From Chitinophaga sp. LS1 (GTDB taxonomy: Bacteria > Bacteroidota > Bacteroidia > Chitinophagales > Chitinophagaceae): 64,000 nucleotides of DNA. Positions 52,912-61,816 of the stretch are shown here, in pieces; positions within the stretch are counted from its first letter, which is position 1, and each line of letters begins with the position of its first letter. Location of the stretch: contig NZ_CP128362.1 in the NCBI RefSeq assembly GCF_034274695.1, positions 558,001 through 622,000 of the forward strand, in the 5' to 3' direction. The translations under genes were made by a program, and so were the position numbers. The notes beneath the pieces are model-generated. The model made no database searches. It was not told where the DNA came from and saw only the letters and a list, made by a program, of their open reading frames with translations.

Positions 52912-55900
52912 TTACAGGGTAATGTTTAAACCTAATGTGAAGCTCTTCAGAATCGGATAGTTGTTACCGTTACCCGCGTTGTCTGTAGGATTCGGGTTGG
53001 TGATCATGTCGGAACGACCAATGCTTTCTACATCCAGATCTTTGGTAACCTTGTACAGCGGAGACCAGGAGAACAGGTTCTCTGCTGACAGGTATATTTT
53101 TGCACTCTGCAGTTTTGCTCTTGACACAAGTGTCTTTGGCAGACTATAACCCACCTGTATATTCTTCATACGCAGGTATCTTACATTCTGCAGGTACTTC
53201 GTCTGCTTAGCATACAGTTCACCTGAACCATTCTGTGCTACATAACCACGATAGCGTGGGAAGTAAGTATTTGGATTCTCTGCTGACCAGATCTTGCCTA
53301 CCTGTGATTTAGGCATGTAGTTGTAAGGTCTGTTGTACTGACCCCAGAATACATCGTTCTCGTTACCAGGCCACCAGTCTTGTTTTCCTACACCCTGGAA
53401 GAATACTCCAAAGAAGAAATTGTTCCAGTCTGCATTCACACTTACACCATAAGTATAGCGTGGAGTAGAGTTACCAATCACTTTCATATCACCAGGATTA
53501 CCTTTAGTGTTTGTACCATTGTTGATCACACCATCCCCATTCAGGTCTTTGAATTTGATATCACCCGGTAGCCACTGACCACTGGTTGATGCTTTGAACA
53601 GCGCCTGTGTGGTGGCAGCCTTACCTACATTGTCCGCAGTCCAGTAACCGTCGTTTTCATAACCCCAGATCTCACCATACTTCTGACCAGCGTAGTAGTC
53701 AGTCAGCTTATTGTTAGTGTTATTGTATTTAGTGATCGTTGCAGAATAGTCAGCGAGATTAGCTGTAACTGAATAGTGAAGTGGTTTCTCTGCTACATTG
53801 AATTGATCTCTCCAGGTCAGGGAAATTTCCCATCCTTTCGTTTTCAGGTCAGCATAGTTACCTTTTGGAACATCTGTACCGAATACAGCAGGCAGTGTCT
53901 GCCCTACGGTAAACATGTCGGTCGTTACACGGGTATACATATCACCGCTGAAGGTCAGGTGATCATTCAGTGCAGACAAATCCAGACCAATGTTGCGGGT
54001 GGTAGATGTTTCCCATGTCAGCCCATTCGGAATCACAGAAGGCTGACCGGTTTGCTGAGGTCGTACGCCATTGATGACACGACCACTCTGTGTGATTGCG
54101 AATTTTTCCTGGAATGCATAAGAGTTGATGTTACCATTACCCAGTGAGCCCCATGAACCACGCACTTTCAGGTCCGAGATCGCTTTCGCAGGTACTTTCC
54201 AGAATGCTTCTTTAGACACTCTCCAACCACCGGATACAGATGGGAAGAATGCATAACGCTGGTTGGCAGGGAACTTGGAACTACCATCGTAACGACCATT
54301 TACCTCTAACAGGTAACGCTCTTTGAAGGCATAGTTCAAACGGAAGAACTCACCCTGGATCGCCCATTTCTCATAACCACCGGCAGTAGAGATATTGCTA
54401 CCCAGTGCCAGGTTCATATCATTTGCATCGCTATAGATCAGACCATTCCTGGTGAGGGAGAAACCGCTACCGGTAGACTGTTCATAGTTGAAACCCGCCA
54501 TTGCCTTGAAGTAATGGTTAGTACCGATGTTAGTTTCGTACTCTGCATACAGGTTGGTAGCGAGGTATTTGGTAGATGAATCGGAATTCATCAGGTCATT
54601 ATAGCCAGTACCTACATAAGCAGTTACACCAGGTGCAGCGCTGTAAGGAACCTGTACTCGTCTTCTCTTCTGATCGTCAGTGATGTTCTGCCAGGTTATG
54701 TTACCGATGATGCGCAGTTTGTTTTTATATACATTGGCAGTAAAACCAGTGGTATTTCTGAACATCTGGCGATACAGGTTGATGCCGTTCTTACCATAAT
54801 AGAAGTCACCTACTGTATAAGCAGCTGAATAGGTCAGGGTACCATCCGGGTTCAGCAGCATGGAAGTAGGGTGTGCCTCATCCGCCATGTTTCTGAAGAT
54901 ACCGCCTCCTTCACCTACGTTCAGTGGGTTGTGGTAAGAGCGGTTGGCATATTCTGTATTATTATATATCTGCAACCATGGGGTCAGTTGGATTGTACCC
55001 TTGGCACGCATGTTATACATTTTGTAATCGTCAGAATTAAAACGGAAGAGACCGTCCTGACCATAATAACGACCGGTAATATAATAAGAAGCCTTACCGC
55101 TGCTACCAGAAACAGAGAGATTCTGGTCCATTGCGGCAGTGTGGTTCTTATATAATAAATCATACCAGTCAGTATTACCATAATATACATAGTTACCATT
55201 CCCGTCCAGCTCTGTTTTAGACAGGGCAGGATTGTCGTTATGTTCTTTCAACGCTGCCAGGTAAGCGGCAGAGAACTTCTGGGTTTTGTTGATATTCTGA
55301 GGAGTCTGTGCATAATCGTTCCATGCAGACCATGCATCGCTGAAGCCAGTTGCATATTGGTATCCGTTAGATACCATATCAGGTACAGTAGTAGGTTTTT
55401 TGCTGGAATAGTTGGAAGAGTAGGTCACGGTCACCTTATCTTTAGAAGGTGTTTTGGTGGTGATAAGCACAACCCCGAAGGCAGCTCTTGCACCATATAC
55501 CGCTGCGGAAGATGCATCTTTCAGCACACTGATGCTGGCTACATCAGATGGGTTCAGCATGCTTGGGTCGCCTTCCACCCCATCGATCAGTACCAGTGCA
55601 TTACCACCCTGGCCTATAGAGGTTGTACCACGGATATTGTAAGTTGGCGACTGGATAGGTTTACCATCGCCCATAGTCAGGTTCAGGTTAGGGATTACAC
55701 CTTGCAGCCCCTGGCTGAGGTTTGGAATAGGACGGTTTTCCAGCACCTTGCCAGTTACCTGTGTTACAGCACCTGTCAGGTTTACTTTTTTCTGTGTACC
55801 ATATCCCACTACAACTACGTCATTGAGGGAAGATACATTACTTTTCATCGCTACACGAACATCACCCTGTGCAGGTACCTGTACGGTGTCGGACAAAAAG

Positions 55901-56121
55901 CCGATTGAACTGATCACCAAAGTAGGATTTTCTGTTGCATTCAGACTGAATTGACCTTTCTCGTCAGTACCAGCTCCGATAGCAGTGCCCAGTACTTTTA
56001 CTGTTGCACCAATAATCGGTTGCCCGCTTTCGTCAGTCACCCGGCCTTTCACGATACGCGACTGTGCATATGTGTTCAGCACGCAACATGTAAATAGAAG
56101 GATGCATAACCATCTTTTCAT
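52912..56121 (-). CDS. SusC/RagA-family TonB-linked outer-membrane transporter
   Basis: 1069 residues. Signal peptide MKRWLCILLFTCCVLNTYAQ, carboxypeptidase-regulatory-like domain, the SusC signature DVVVVGYGTQKKVNLTGAVTQVTG, plug with PSDVASISVLKDASSAAVYGARAAFGVVLITTKT, and a barrel ending LKSFTLGLNITL. No STN domain, so control is expected to come from a separate regulator; the divergent gene at 56347 is the obvious candidate. Confidence 0.95.
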   Translation of the reverse strand: MKRWLCILLFTCCVLNTYAQSRIVKGRVTDESGQPIIGATVKVLGTAIGAGTDEKGQFSLNATENPTLVISSIGFLSDTVQVPAQGDVRVAMKSNVSSLNDVVVVGYGTQKKVNLTGAVTQVTGKVLENRPIPNLSQGLQGVIPNLNLTMGDGKPIQSPTYNIRGTTSIGQGGNALVLIDGVEGDPSMLNPSDVASISVLKDASSAAVYGARAAFGVVLITTKTPSKDKVTVTYSSNYSSKKPTTVPDMVSNGYQYATGFSDAWSAWNDYAQTPQNINKTQKFSAAYLAALKEHNDNPALSKTELDGNGNYVYYGNTDWYDLLYKNHTAAMDQNLSVSGSSGKASYYITGRYYGQDGLFRFNSDDYKMYNMRAKGTIQLTPWLQIYNNTEYANRSYHNPLNVGEGGGIFRNMADEAHPTSMLLNPDGTLTYSAAYTVGDFYYGKNGINLYRQMFRNTTGFTANVYKNKLRIIGNITWQNITDDQKRRRVQVPYSAAPGVTAYVGTGYNDLMNSDSSTKYLATNLYAEYETNIGTNHYFKAMAGFNYEQSTGSGFSLTRNGLIYSDANDMNLALGSNISTAGGYEKWAIQGEFFRLNYAFKERYLLEVNGRYDGSSKFPANQRYAFFPSVSGGWRVSKEAFWKVPAKAISDLKVRGSWGSLGNGNINSYAFQEKFAITQSGRVINGVRPQQTGQPSVIPNGLTWETSTTRNIGLDLSALNDHLTFSGDMYTRVTTDMFTVGQTLPAVFGTDVPKGNYADLKTKGWEISLTWRDQFNVAEKPLHYSVTANLADYSATITKYNNTNNKLTDYYAGQKYGEIWGYENDGYWTADNVGKAATTQALFKASTSGQWLPGDIKFKDLNGDGVINNGTNTKGNPGDMKVIGNSTPRYTYGVSVNADWNNFFFGVFFQGVGKQDWWPGNENDVFWGQYNRPYNYMPKSQVGKIWSAENPNTYFPRYRGYVAQNGSGELYAKQTKYLQNVRYLRMKNIQVGYSLPKTLVSRAKLQSAKIYLSAENLFSWSPLYKVTKDLDVESIGRSDMITNPNPTDNAGNGNNYPILKSFTLGLNITL

Positions 56122-56346
56122 GAGGAGTATTTTTTTTGTACTGCAAAAGAAGAATTCAGAGGTGAACAGGGCGGTTAATTAGAGATTAACGCGGGTATTA
56201 ATCAATAAAAAATTATGATTCTCCGGATTAATTAATTATTTTCAGTTAACGCATCGGGATATTTAAAGTTAACTTAACGTTCCTTTTGCGTTTAATAGAC
56301 AACCAAAAAGTAATTTGCCACGTTATTTAAAAAAGCCAATCGGAGT
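56122..56346. other. Divergent promoter region between SusC and the SARP-type regulator
   Basis: 225 AT-rich bases. For the rightward gene, TTTTG near 56285 and TAATTTGCC near 56317 form a near-consensus promoter; the same TAATTTGCC string occurs in the promoter region of the GH35 PUL. For SusC, CTTCTTTTGC near 56147 on the minus strand is a weak -7 candidate. TTAATTAATTA-type stretches around 56225 are possible regulator contacts. Confidence 0.4.
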
Positions 56347-58902
56347 ATGCCAGGGCTTACCTCTTCTGATGTAGTAAAGAACCATCTATTTATTACTACT
56401 ATTCTGTTGTTACTGTTCGCATTATTTCCATGTGGAATACGTGCGCAGAACGTTTATGGGCTTGAGTTTGCAGGTAAAAAAATTGCACAGGAGTTACGCA
56501 CTTCATTGAATCTTTTTCCAGACGAACCGCTTACTGTAAAGGACGATTGTGACCTATCATTTGATCTCTCATTTGCACCGGGATATGATTCTTATTTCGG
56601 CTACATTTTTAGAATCACAAATGAACTGGGACAAAATACAGACCTTATATATAGTAACCAGACGCAGTCTATAAATCTCGTATCCGGCGATGAATACACA
56701 GGTATTCTTTTCAAATTCCCACCATCAGAAGTGGCAGGAAAATGGTACCACCTGCAGTTTTCATTCAACCAGGCTACGCGTATTACGACATTAAAAATTA
56801 ACGGCCAACTGGCGGGAAGCACGACTATGCCTGCTCCTTTAGGAAACCAGTTACGCATCTTCTTTGGTGCAAACCATTATAAACAATGCAATACATTTGA
56901 CCTCCCTACTATGCGACTGCGCGACGTACAGATTGCACAGTCCGGCAAAACCCAATACCACTGGCCATTACGACAGCATGATGGAGAACAGGAGTTTGAT
57001 CTGATCTGTCATAGCAAAGCAGTGATCGAACATCCTATCTGGCTTGCAAAAGCATATAGTGAATGGAATACACGGCAAACAATTACTGTAAATGGTAACG
57101 CAGGCGTAACATTCGATAAAGAAAATGGTATATTATATATAACAGGTAGTGATTCCCTCTATCAGTTCACCTGTAATGGAAATAAACTCAGTGTAGTACC
57201 ACTGGCGCAATCCAGAATATTGCCAGCTGGCAATGTGACAGAATTTGATACGAAGCGGCATCAACTCCTGAATTACTTTGTAGATGACCAACAAGTAGCC
57301 CGGTATGATAATACACAACATACATGGAGCAAACCTGTTGAAGGAAATAAAGTAACAGGATTCTGGCAGCACAATCATTTTTATTCACCCTACGATAGCA
57401 GCTTATACGTATTTGGTGGTTATGGACATTATCACTACACAGCCGAAGTACAAAAGTATAGCACCGCAGATGATCAGTGGAAAACAGTCGCTGCAAAGGG
57501 CGATAAATTTGCACCAAGATATATGGCAGCACTGGGCGCTACTGAAAATGGCGATTCGGCTTATATACTCGGTGGACACGGCAGTGCTACAGGCGATCAG
57601 CTGTTGAACCCTGAAAATTTTTACGACCTTTTACTATTCGATGTAAAGAACCATACCTTCAAAAAGATCTATGCGCTGGATAAACCAGATGTGCCCATGG
57701 CCTTTGGGAATACGATGGTGATAGATACAAAAGAACGTGCCTATTATGCACTGTCTTATGCGAATGACAGGATGGAGTCCGCGTTACAATTAATTAAAGG
57801 CTCTCTGGATAAACCTGAATATGAGAAACTGGGCAATGAATTGCCTTACCAGTTTTATGATATTAAATCCAGCGCAGCCTTATATTATTATGCAAAAGGA
57901 CAGGAATTAATCGCCGTCAGCTTATACAATCCAGAGAATAACGTTACCACAATAAAGATTCACACAATACTTTTTCCACCTGCATTATTGATGCCTGACA
58001 AAGGTGTGGGAGAAAAGAATTATCAATACCTGTTATGGGGGCTGGTAGTATTAAGCAGTTTATTAACCGGGTTATTACTGAGAAGAAAGAAACGAGAACA
58101 AACCGCACCCCTGATCACTATTTATCATTTACCGGAGCCTCCCCAAAAAGCCCCGCTATTCAGGGTGATTGAACTCCCTGCACCTGTTGAAAATAAAAAC
58201 GCATCGATTTATTTATTCGGACATTTCACCATCATTGATAAAGAAGGGAATGATATCAGCAAATTATTCAGTCCACTGGTGAAAGAATTGTTCTTATTAA
58301 TATTCCTCCATTCCTCATTCGGCAGAAAAGGTATTTCTTCCGAAAAGATTAATGAAATACTCTGGACAGGGCGATCAGTAAAAGATGCAAAGAATAACCG
58401 GTCCGTGAATATGGTGAAGCTGAAAAACATACTTGAGAAACTTGGCGACTATAGTTTAGCGAAGGAAAACGGGAAATGGAAATTAACATTTGAGGAAGGT
58501 GTATATGTGGATATCCGGCATTGCCACCAGTTAATGGAAGAGCACCATATCGCACAACTGGTGCAGGTATGTGGCAGAGGAGGCTTACTGATGGAGACAG
58601 ATTATAGCTGGCTGGATAAATTTAAATCGGACCTGAGTACAGAACTGCTTAATATTTTTACCAGGTACCTGGATGAGCATGCAGAACAGTTACACCCGGA
58701 AGAGATCATACAGACCTGCGACACTATGCTGCATTTTGATTCCCTCTGTGAAGAGGCGGTGATGTACAAATGCAGGGCGCTGGTAGCTATGCACCAGCAT
58801 GCGACAGCGAGGAGCTTGTTCCGGACTTTCAAAAACGAATATGAGCAGTTATATGGGGAGCCATTTGAAAAAGATTATATGGCGGTGATGGTAAATGATT
58901 AA
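56347..58902 (+). CDS. Membrane-spanning regulator: LamG-like, Kelch propeller, TM helix, SARP/BTAD-like DNA-binding part
   Basis: 851 residues. A signal/first helix (HLFITTILLLLFALFPCGIRA) leads to a LamG-like jelly roll (about 35-215: VAGKWYHLQFSFNQATRITTLKINGQLAGS). A Kelch-type propeller follows (about 245-545: YDSSLYVFGGYGHYHYTAEVQKYSTADDQWKTVA, GDSAYILGGHGSATGD). Then come one membrane helix (about 559-580: YLLWGLVVLSSLLTGLLL) and RRKK. The cytoplasmic end has an OmpR/SARP-like winged helix (about 615-720: IYLFGHFTIIDKEGNDISKLFSPLVKELFLLIFLHS, ISSEKINEILW, NRSVNMVKLKNILEKLG) and BTAD-like helices (VYKCRALVAMH-type TPR units). It is divergent from SusCD/GH92 and probably senses a glycan outside and activates transcription directly. 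Domain names are by eye. Confidence 0.8.
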   Translation: MPGLTSSDVVKNHLFITTILLLLFALFPCGIRAQNVYGLEFAGKKIAQELRTSLNLFPDEPLTVKDDCDLSFDLSFAPGYDSYFGYIFRITNELGQNTDLIYSNQTQSINLVSGDEYTGILFKFPPSEVAGKWYHLQFSFNQATRITTLKINGQLAGSTTMPAPLGNQLRIFFGANHYKQCNTFDLPTMRLRDVQIAQSGKTQYHWPLRQHDGEQEFDLICHSKAVIEHPIWLAKAYSEWNTRQTITVNGNAGVTFDKENGILYITGSDSLYQFTCNGNKLSVVPLAQSRILPAGNVTEFDTKRHQLLNYFVDDQQVARYDNTQHTWSKPVEGNKVTGFWQHNHFYSPYDSSLYVFGGYGHYHYTAEVQKYSTADDQWKTVAAKGDKFAPRYMAALGATENGDSAYILGGHGSATGDQLLNPENFYDLLLFDVKNHTFKKIYALDKPDVPMAFGNTMVIDTKERAYYALSYANDRMESALQLIKGSLDKPEYEKLGNELPYQFYDIKSSAALYYYAKGQELIAVSLYNPENNVTTIKIHTILFPPALLMPDKGVGEKNYQYLLWGLVVLSSLLTGLLLRRKKREQTAPLITIYHLPEPPQKAPLFRVIELPAPVENKNASIYLFGHFTIIDKEGNDISKLFSPLVKELFLLIFLHSSFGRKGISSEKINEILWTGRSVKDAKNNRSVNMVKLKNILEKLGDYSLAKENGKWKLTFEEGVYVDIRHCHQLMEEHHIAQLVQVCGRGGLLMETDYSWLDKFKSDLSTELLNIFTRYLDEHAEQLHPEEIIQTCDTMLHFDSLCEEAVMYKCRALVAMHQHATARSLFRTFKNEYEQLYGEPFEKDYMAVMVND

Positions 58903-58904
58903 TG

Positions 58905-58912
58905 TATCTTTG
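58905..58912 (+). promoter_or_regulatory. -7 promoter box of the DNA polymerase IV gene
   Basis: TATCTTTG matches TAnnTTTG exactly, directly after the stop of the upstream regulator. It implies a start point near 58918 and therefore supports translation from 58932 rather than 58902. Confidence 0.55.
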
Positions 58913-58931
58913 CACTTTACAGACAGGTGCC

Positions 58932-60035
58932 ATGGAACAGGAAGCAAATAAAAAAAGAAAGATCATTCATATCGATATGGATGCTTTCTATGCTTCCGTA
59001 GAGCAGCGGGATCATCCTGAATACCGCGGCAAACCTGTTATCGTAGGAGGCTCCCCCAATAGCCGCGGGGTAGTTGCCACAGCCTCTTACGAAGCCCGTA
59101 AATTCGGCGTCCGTTCTGCCATGTCTTCGAGAAGAGCGGTACAACTTTGTCCGGAAGGGATTTTTGTTTATCCAAGATTTGATGTGTATAAAGAAGTGTC
59201 CAGGCATATCCGGGAAATTTTCAGCCGGTATACAGACCTGATAGAACCTTTGTCATTAGATGAGGCCTATCTGGATGTGAGTGTGGATAAACAGGGGATT
59301 GGGTCAGCGATTGAGATTGCCAGACTCATCAAACAGGCTATTAAAGATGAGCTGCACCTCACAGCATCCGCCGGCGTATCTATCAATAAATTCGTGGCTA
59401 AGATTGCATCAGACATGAATAAACCGGATGGCTTAACTTTTATCGGACCTTCACAGATCAATAACTTCATGGAACAATTACCTGTTGAAAAGTTTCATGG
59501 AGTAGGGAAAGTGACAGCAGAGAAAATGAAGAAAATGGGATTGCATACCGGTGCAGATCTGAAACGATTATCAGAGAATGAAATCAAGCAGTATTTCGGA
59601 AAACCGGGAGCGTTTTATTTCAGGATTGTAAGAGGGATCGATGAAAGAGAAGTACAACCACACAGAGAAACGAAATCAGCAGGCGCAGAAGACACTTTTC
59701 CGGTCGATTTAACAGAGGTGGAAGAGATGAACAGGGAGTTGGAAAGAATCGGAACACTGGTCACTACGCGGCTTAAAAGGCACAATTTAAAAGGGCGTAC
59801 CATTACGCTAAAAGTAAAGTACAGCGATTTTAAGCAAATAACCCGTAATCAGTCATTGTCATTTGCAACAGACGATCTTGAGATTATTGTAAGAACAGCA
59901 CAACAACTATTAGCAGCAGTAGATCACGAGGACAAACCAATTCGCCTGTTAGGCATCTCTCTTTCAAACTTCGGAGAAATAATACATATCAATGGAAATA
60001 GCAGCAATAGCACGCAGCTATCATTATTCGATTAA
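58932..60035 (+). CDS. dinB: DNA polymerase IV (Y-family)
   Basis: 367 residues from Met at 58932; a 10-residue longer frame from 58902 would begin before the likely transcription start. Catalytic palm: IIHIDMDAFYASVEQRDHPEYRGKPVIVGG (first Asp) and PLSLDEAYLDVS (Asp-Glu pair). Fingers motif GVVATASYEARKFGVRSAM. HhH-type segment VEKFHGVGKVTAEKMKKMGLHTGADL. C-terminal little-finger domain about 235-350. The C-terminus TQLSLFD is a clamp-binding motif of the QLxLF type. It copies past DNA lesions. No LexA box was recognised. Confidence 0.95.
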   Translation: MEQEANKKRKIIHIDMDAFYASVEQRDHPEYRGKPVIVGGSPNSRGVVATASYEARKFGVRSAMSSRRAVQLCPEGIFVYPRFDVYKEVSRHIREIFSRYTDLIEPLSLDEAYLDVSVDKQGIGSAIEIARLIKQAIKDELHLTASAGVSINKFVAKIASDMNKPDGLTFIGPSQINNFMEQLPVEKFHGVGKVTAEKMKKMGLHTGADLKRLSENEIKQYFGKPGAFYFRIVRGIDEREVQPHRETKSAGAEDTFPVDLTEVEEMNRELERIGTLVTTRLKRHNLKGRTITLKVKYSDFKQITRNQSLSFATDDLEIIVRTAQQLLAAVDHEDKPIRLLGISLSNFGEIIHINGNSSNSTQLSLFD

Positions 60036-60037
60036 AA

Positions 60038-60133
60038 AACCAACCTTCTGTTTTTTACCTCCGGCAAAAAACAGAAGGTTGGTTACCCTCCAAATTAAAA
60101 AGGTTTTGCCTCTGGCAAAACCTTTTTAATTTG
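60038..60133. terminator. Pair of long perfect hairpins (locus 3 of 3), bidirectional terminator position
   Basis: Hairpin A: 19-bp perfect stem (60038-60056 with 60066-60084), loop ACCTCCGGC. Hairpin B: 20-bp perfect stem (60091-60110 with 60114-60133), triloop TCT. A/T-rich stem bases next to the genes can serve as terminators both for dinB and for the converging SusD gene. Confidence 0.85.
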
Positions 60134-60159
60134 ACTATTAAATTTAGATACCGATCTGA

Positions 60160-61791
60160 TTAGTTCGGATATCCATCATTCTGTTTCAGATTCGCATTCA
60201 ACTGCAACTGCGTCCTTGGAATCGGGAACAACTCTCTGTAACTATCAGAAGCCACGTGATCCCACCATGTACCTGTCGTATACTTACCAAAACGAATCAG
60301 CTCCTGCCTTCTATACCCTTCAAAAACAAACTCCCGGCCCAATTCAGCCAGCAATTCATCTAATGTGAGTGTAGCAACAGTATACTGATGCGCAGGCCAA
60401 TCCGCCGCACTATAAGCACGTTGTTTAATCGTATTCACCAGATCAACTGCCTCCTGTGTAGCCACCCCACCATTCTTACGCATAATCGCCTCGGCCTTCA
60501 CTAAATATATCCATGACAAACGATATACCGCCCAGTCACAACTACGATAACTTGGATCACTCAATGGACCGAGCCTGTATTTGTTAAAACGCACGCCACT
60601 GTTCTCTTCACCCTGTGTCATATCTGAAACAGTGCTACCCTGTGCATTCTTCCGGATGTTATCCACAAATACCAGCTGCTGACCATCATACTCATTACCA
60701 CCACTACAAATCACCGGATCAGTACCATTAGATCCATATTTCCACTGTGGGCCTGCAAGTATCCACTCGCTCTTACGCTTATCAGCATCATCAAATGTAG
60801 TATACACACCAGGTATCATTACTACCCCATCATTCCCATTGATCGGGTTACCATTGATCTGGCTCTGGTTAAAGTGATAGAAATCACCAGGCCACTGTGG
60901 TGCAAAGTTTGAAACGATATAATCGTAAGCAATAGAGAAGATAATTTCTTTTGACAGATCGTTAGCTGGTTTATAAGTATCTGTCAGATTCGTATCCAGT
61001 GCCAGTGCACCGTTCATACCACCAGCAGTATTATTTATGAGCGCATCGCAGGCTGCAATACAATCATCCCAGCGTGCAGTACCATACCACTTTTCAGCAT
61101 TCAGGTACAATTCAGCCAGCATGGCATAACCACCTGCTCTGGACATACGACCCAGCAATGCTTTTGACAGCACAGGGCTCTTATCAAGATTGTCTTTGAT
61201 CTCCTGCTCGATGAAAGAAAAAACCTCCGCACGAGGCTTTGTTTCAGGACTGACAGGATCACCCACTTTAGTCACGATTGGAATATTGCCATAAATATCC
61301 ATCAGACGCAGATAGTGGAAAGCACGTAGCAAACGCAGCTCACCAGTAAAACCATCTTTCTCTTCCTGTGTAAGCCCCATTGAACTTGCATCACGACCAT
61401 CGATATTACCAATGGCGTCATTACAGAAACCCAGACCTGTCCACAACAGGTTCCAGCAGTTCAGTACTGTAGATTCATCCACTGTCCAGGTATGGTAGTG
61501 CAGACGGATCCACTGACCATTATCGTAACCATGACGACCTTTCTGTGGCCATGCCAGCTGATCGGCAGAGAGCTCGCTCAAACGCCACCAGCCACTCTGG
61601 CCAGGGGTGATCCATGCATTCGCGTGTGTGTAGGGTCTGAGTACGGCAGACACTACTTCGTTCTTGTTATTATAGAAGTTGTTAGTGAGCAGTGTATCGT
61701 ATGCTTTTTCATCCAGGTTAGTACAGCTGTTTGCCAGTACCGGAAGTAAAGCTAAACTTGTATATACAGCTATCTTTTTAAATCGTTTCAT
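60160..61791 (-). CDS. SusD/RagB-family outer-membrane lipoprotein
   Basis: Start placed at 61791 (543 residues) because MKRFKKIAVYTSLALLPVLANSC is the lipoprotein signal (Cys23); the frame is open from 61815. Family features: FTGELRLLRAFHYLRLMDIYGNIPIVTKVGD, GGYAMLAELYLNAEKWYG, YRLSWIYLVKAEAIMRKNGG, LGREFVFEGYRRQELIRFGKY and the closing LFPIPRTQLQLNANLKQNDGYPN. This resembles the partial SusD at the window start. Partner of the SusC gene that begins beyond the window. Confidence 0.93.
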   Translation of the reverse strand: MKRFKKIAVYTSLALLPVLANSCTNLDEKAYDTLLTNNFYNNKNEVVSAVLRPYTHANAWITPGQSGWWRLSELSADQLAWPQKGRHGYDNGQWIRLHYHTWTVDESTVLNCWNLLWTGLGFCNDAIGNIDGRDASSMGLTQEEKDGFTGELRLLRAFHYLRLMDIYGNIPIVTKVGDPVSPETKPRAEVFSFIEQEIKDNLDKSPVLSKALLGRMSRAGGYAMLAELYLNAEKWYGTARWDDCIAACDALINNTAGGMNGALALDTNLTDTYKPANDLSKEIIFSIAYDYIVSNFAPQWPGDFYHFNQSQINGNPINGNDGVVMIPGVYTTFDDADKRKSEWILAGPQWKYGSNGTDPVICSGGNEYDGQQLVFVDNIRKNAQGSTVSDMTQGEENSGVRFNKYRLGPLSDPSYRSCDWAVYRLSWIYLVKAEAIMRKNGGVATQEAVDLVNTIKQRAYSAADWPAHQYTVATLTLDELLAELGREFVFEGYRRQELIRFGKYTTGTWWDHVASDSYRELFPIPRTQLQLNANLKQNDGYPN

Positions 61792-61816
61792 TCGACAAGT
61801 TTTAAATGGGTACATG

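Noticed and set aside
55240..55908. 222-residue rightward frame
   Set aside because: Lies wholly antisense to the SusC gene 52912-56121; Cys/Arg/Ile-rich composition typical of a shadow frame.
58902..58931. Ten-residue extension of DNA polymerase IV, overlapping the upstream stop
   Set aside because: A perfect -7 box at 58905-58912 lies inside it, and the family start fits Met at 58932.
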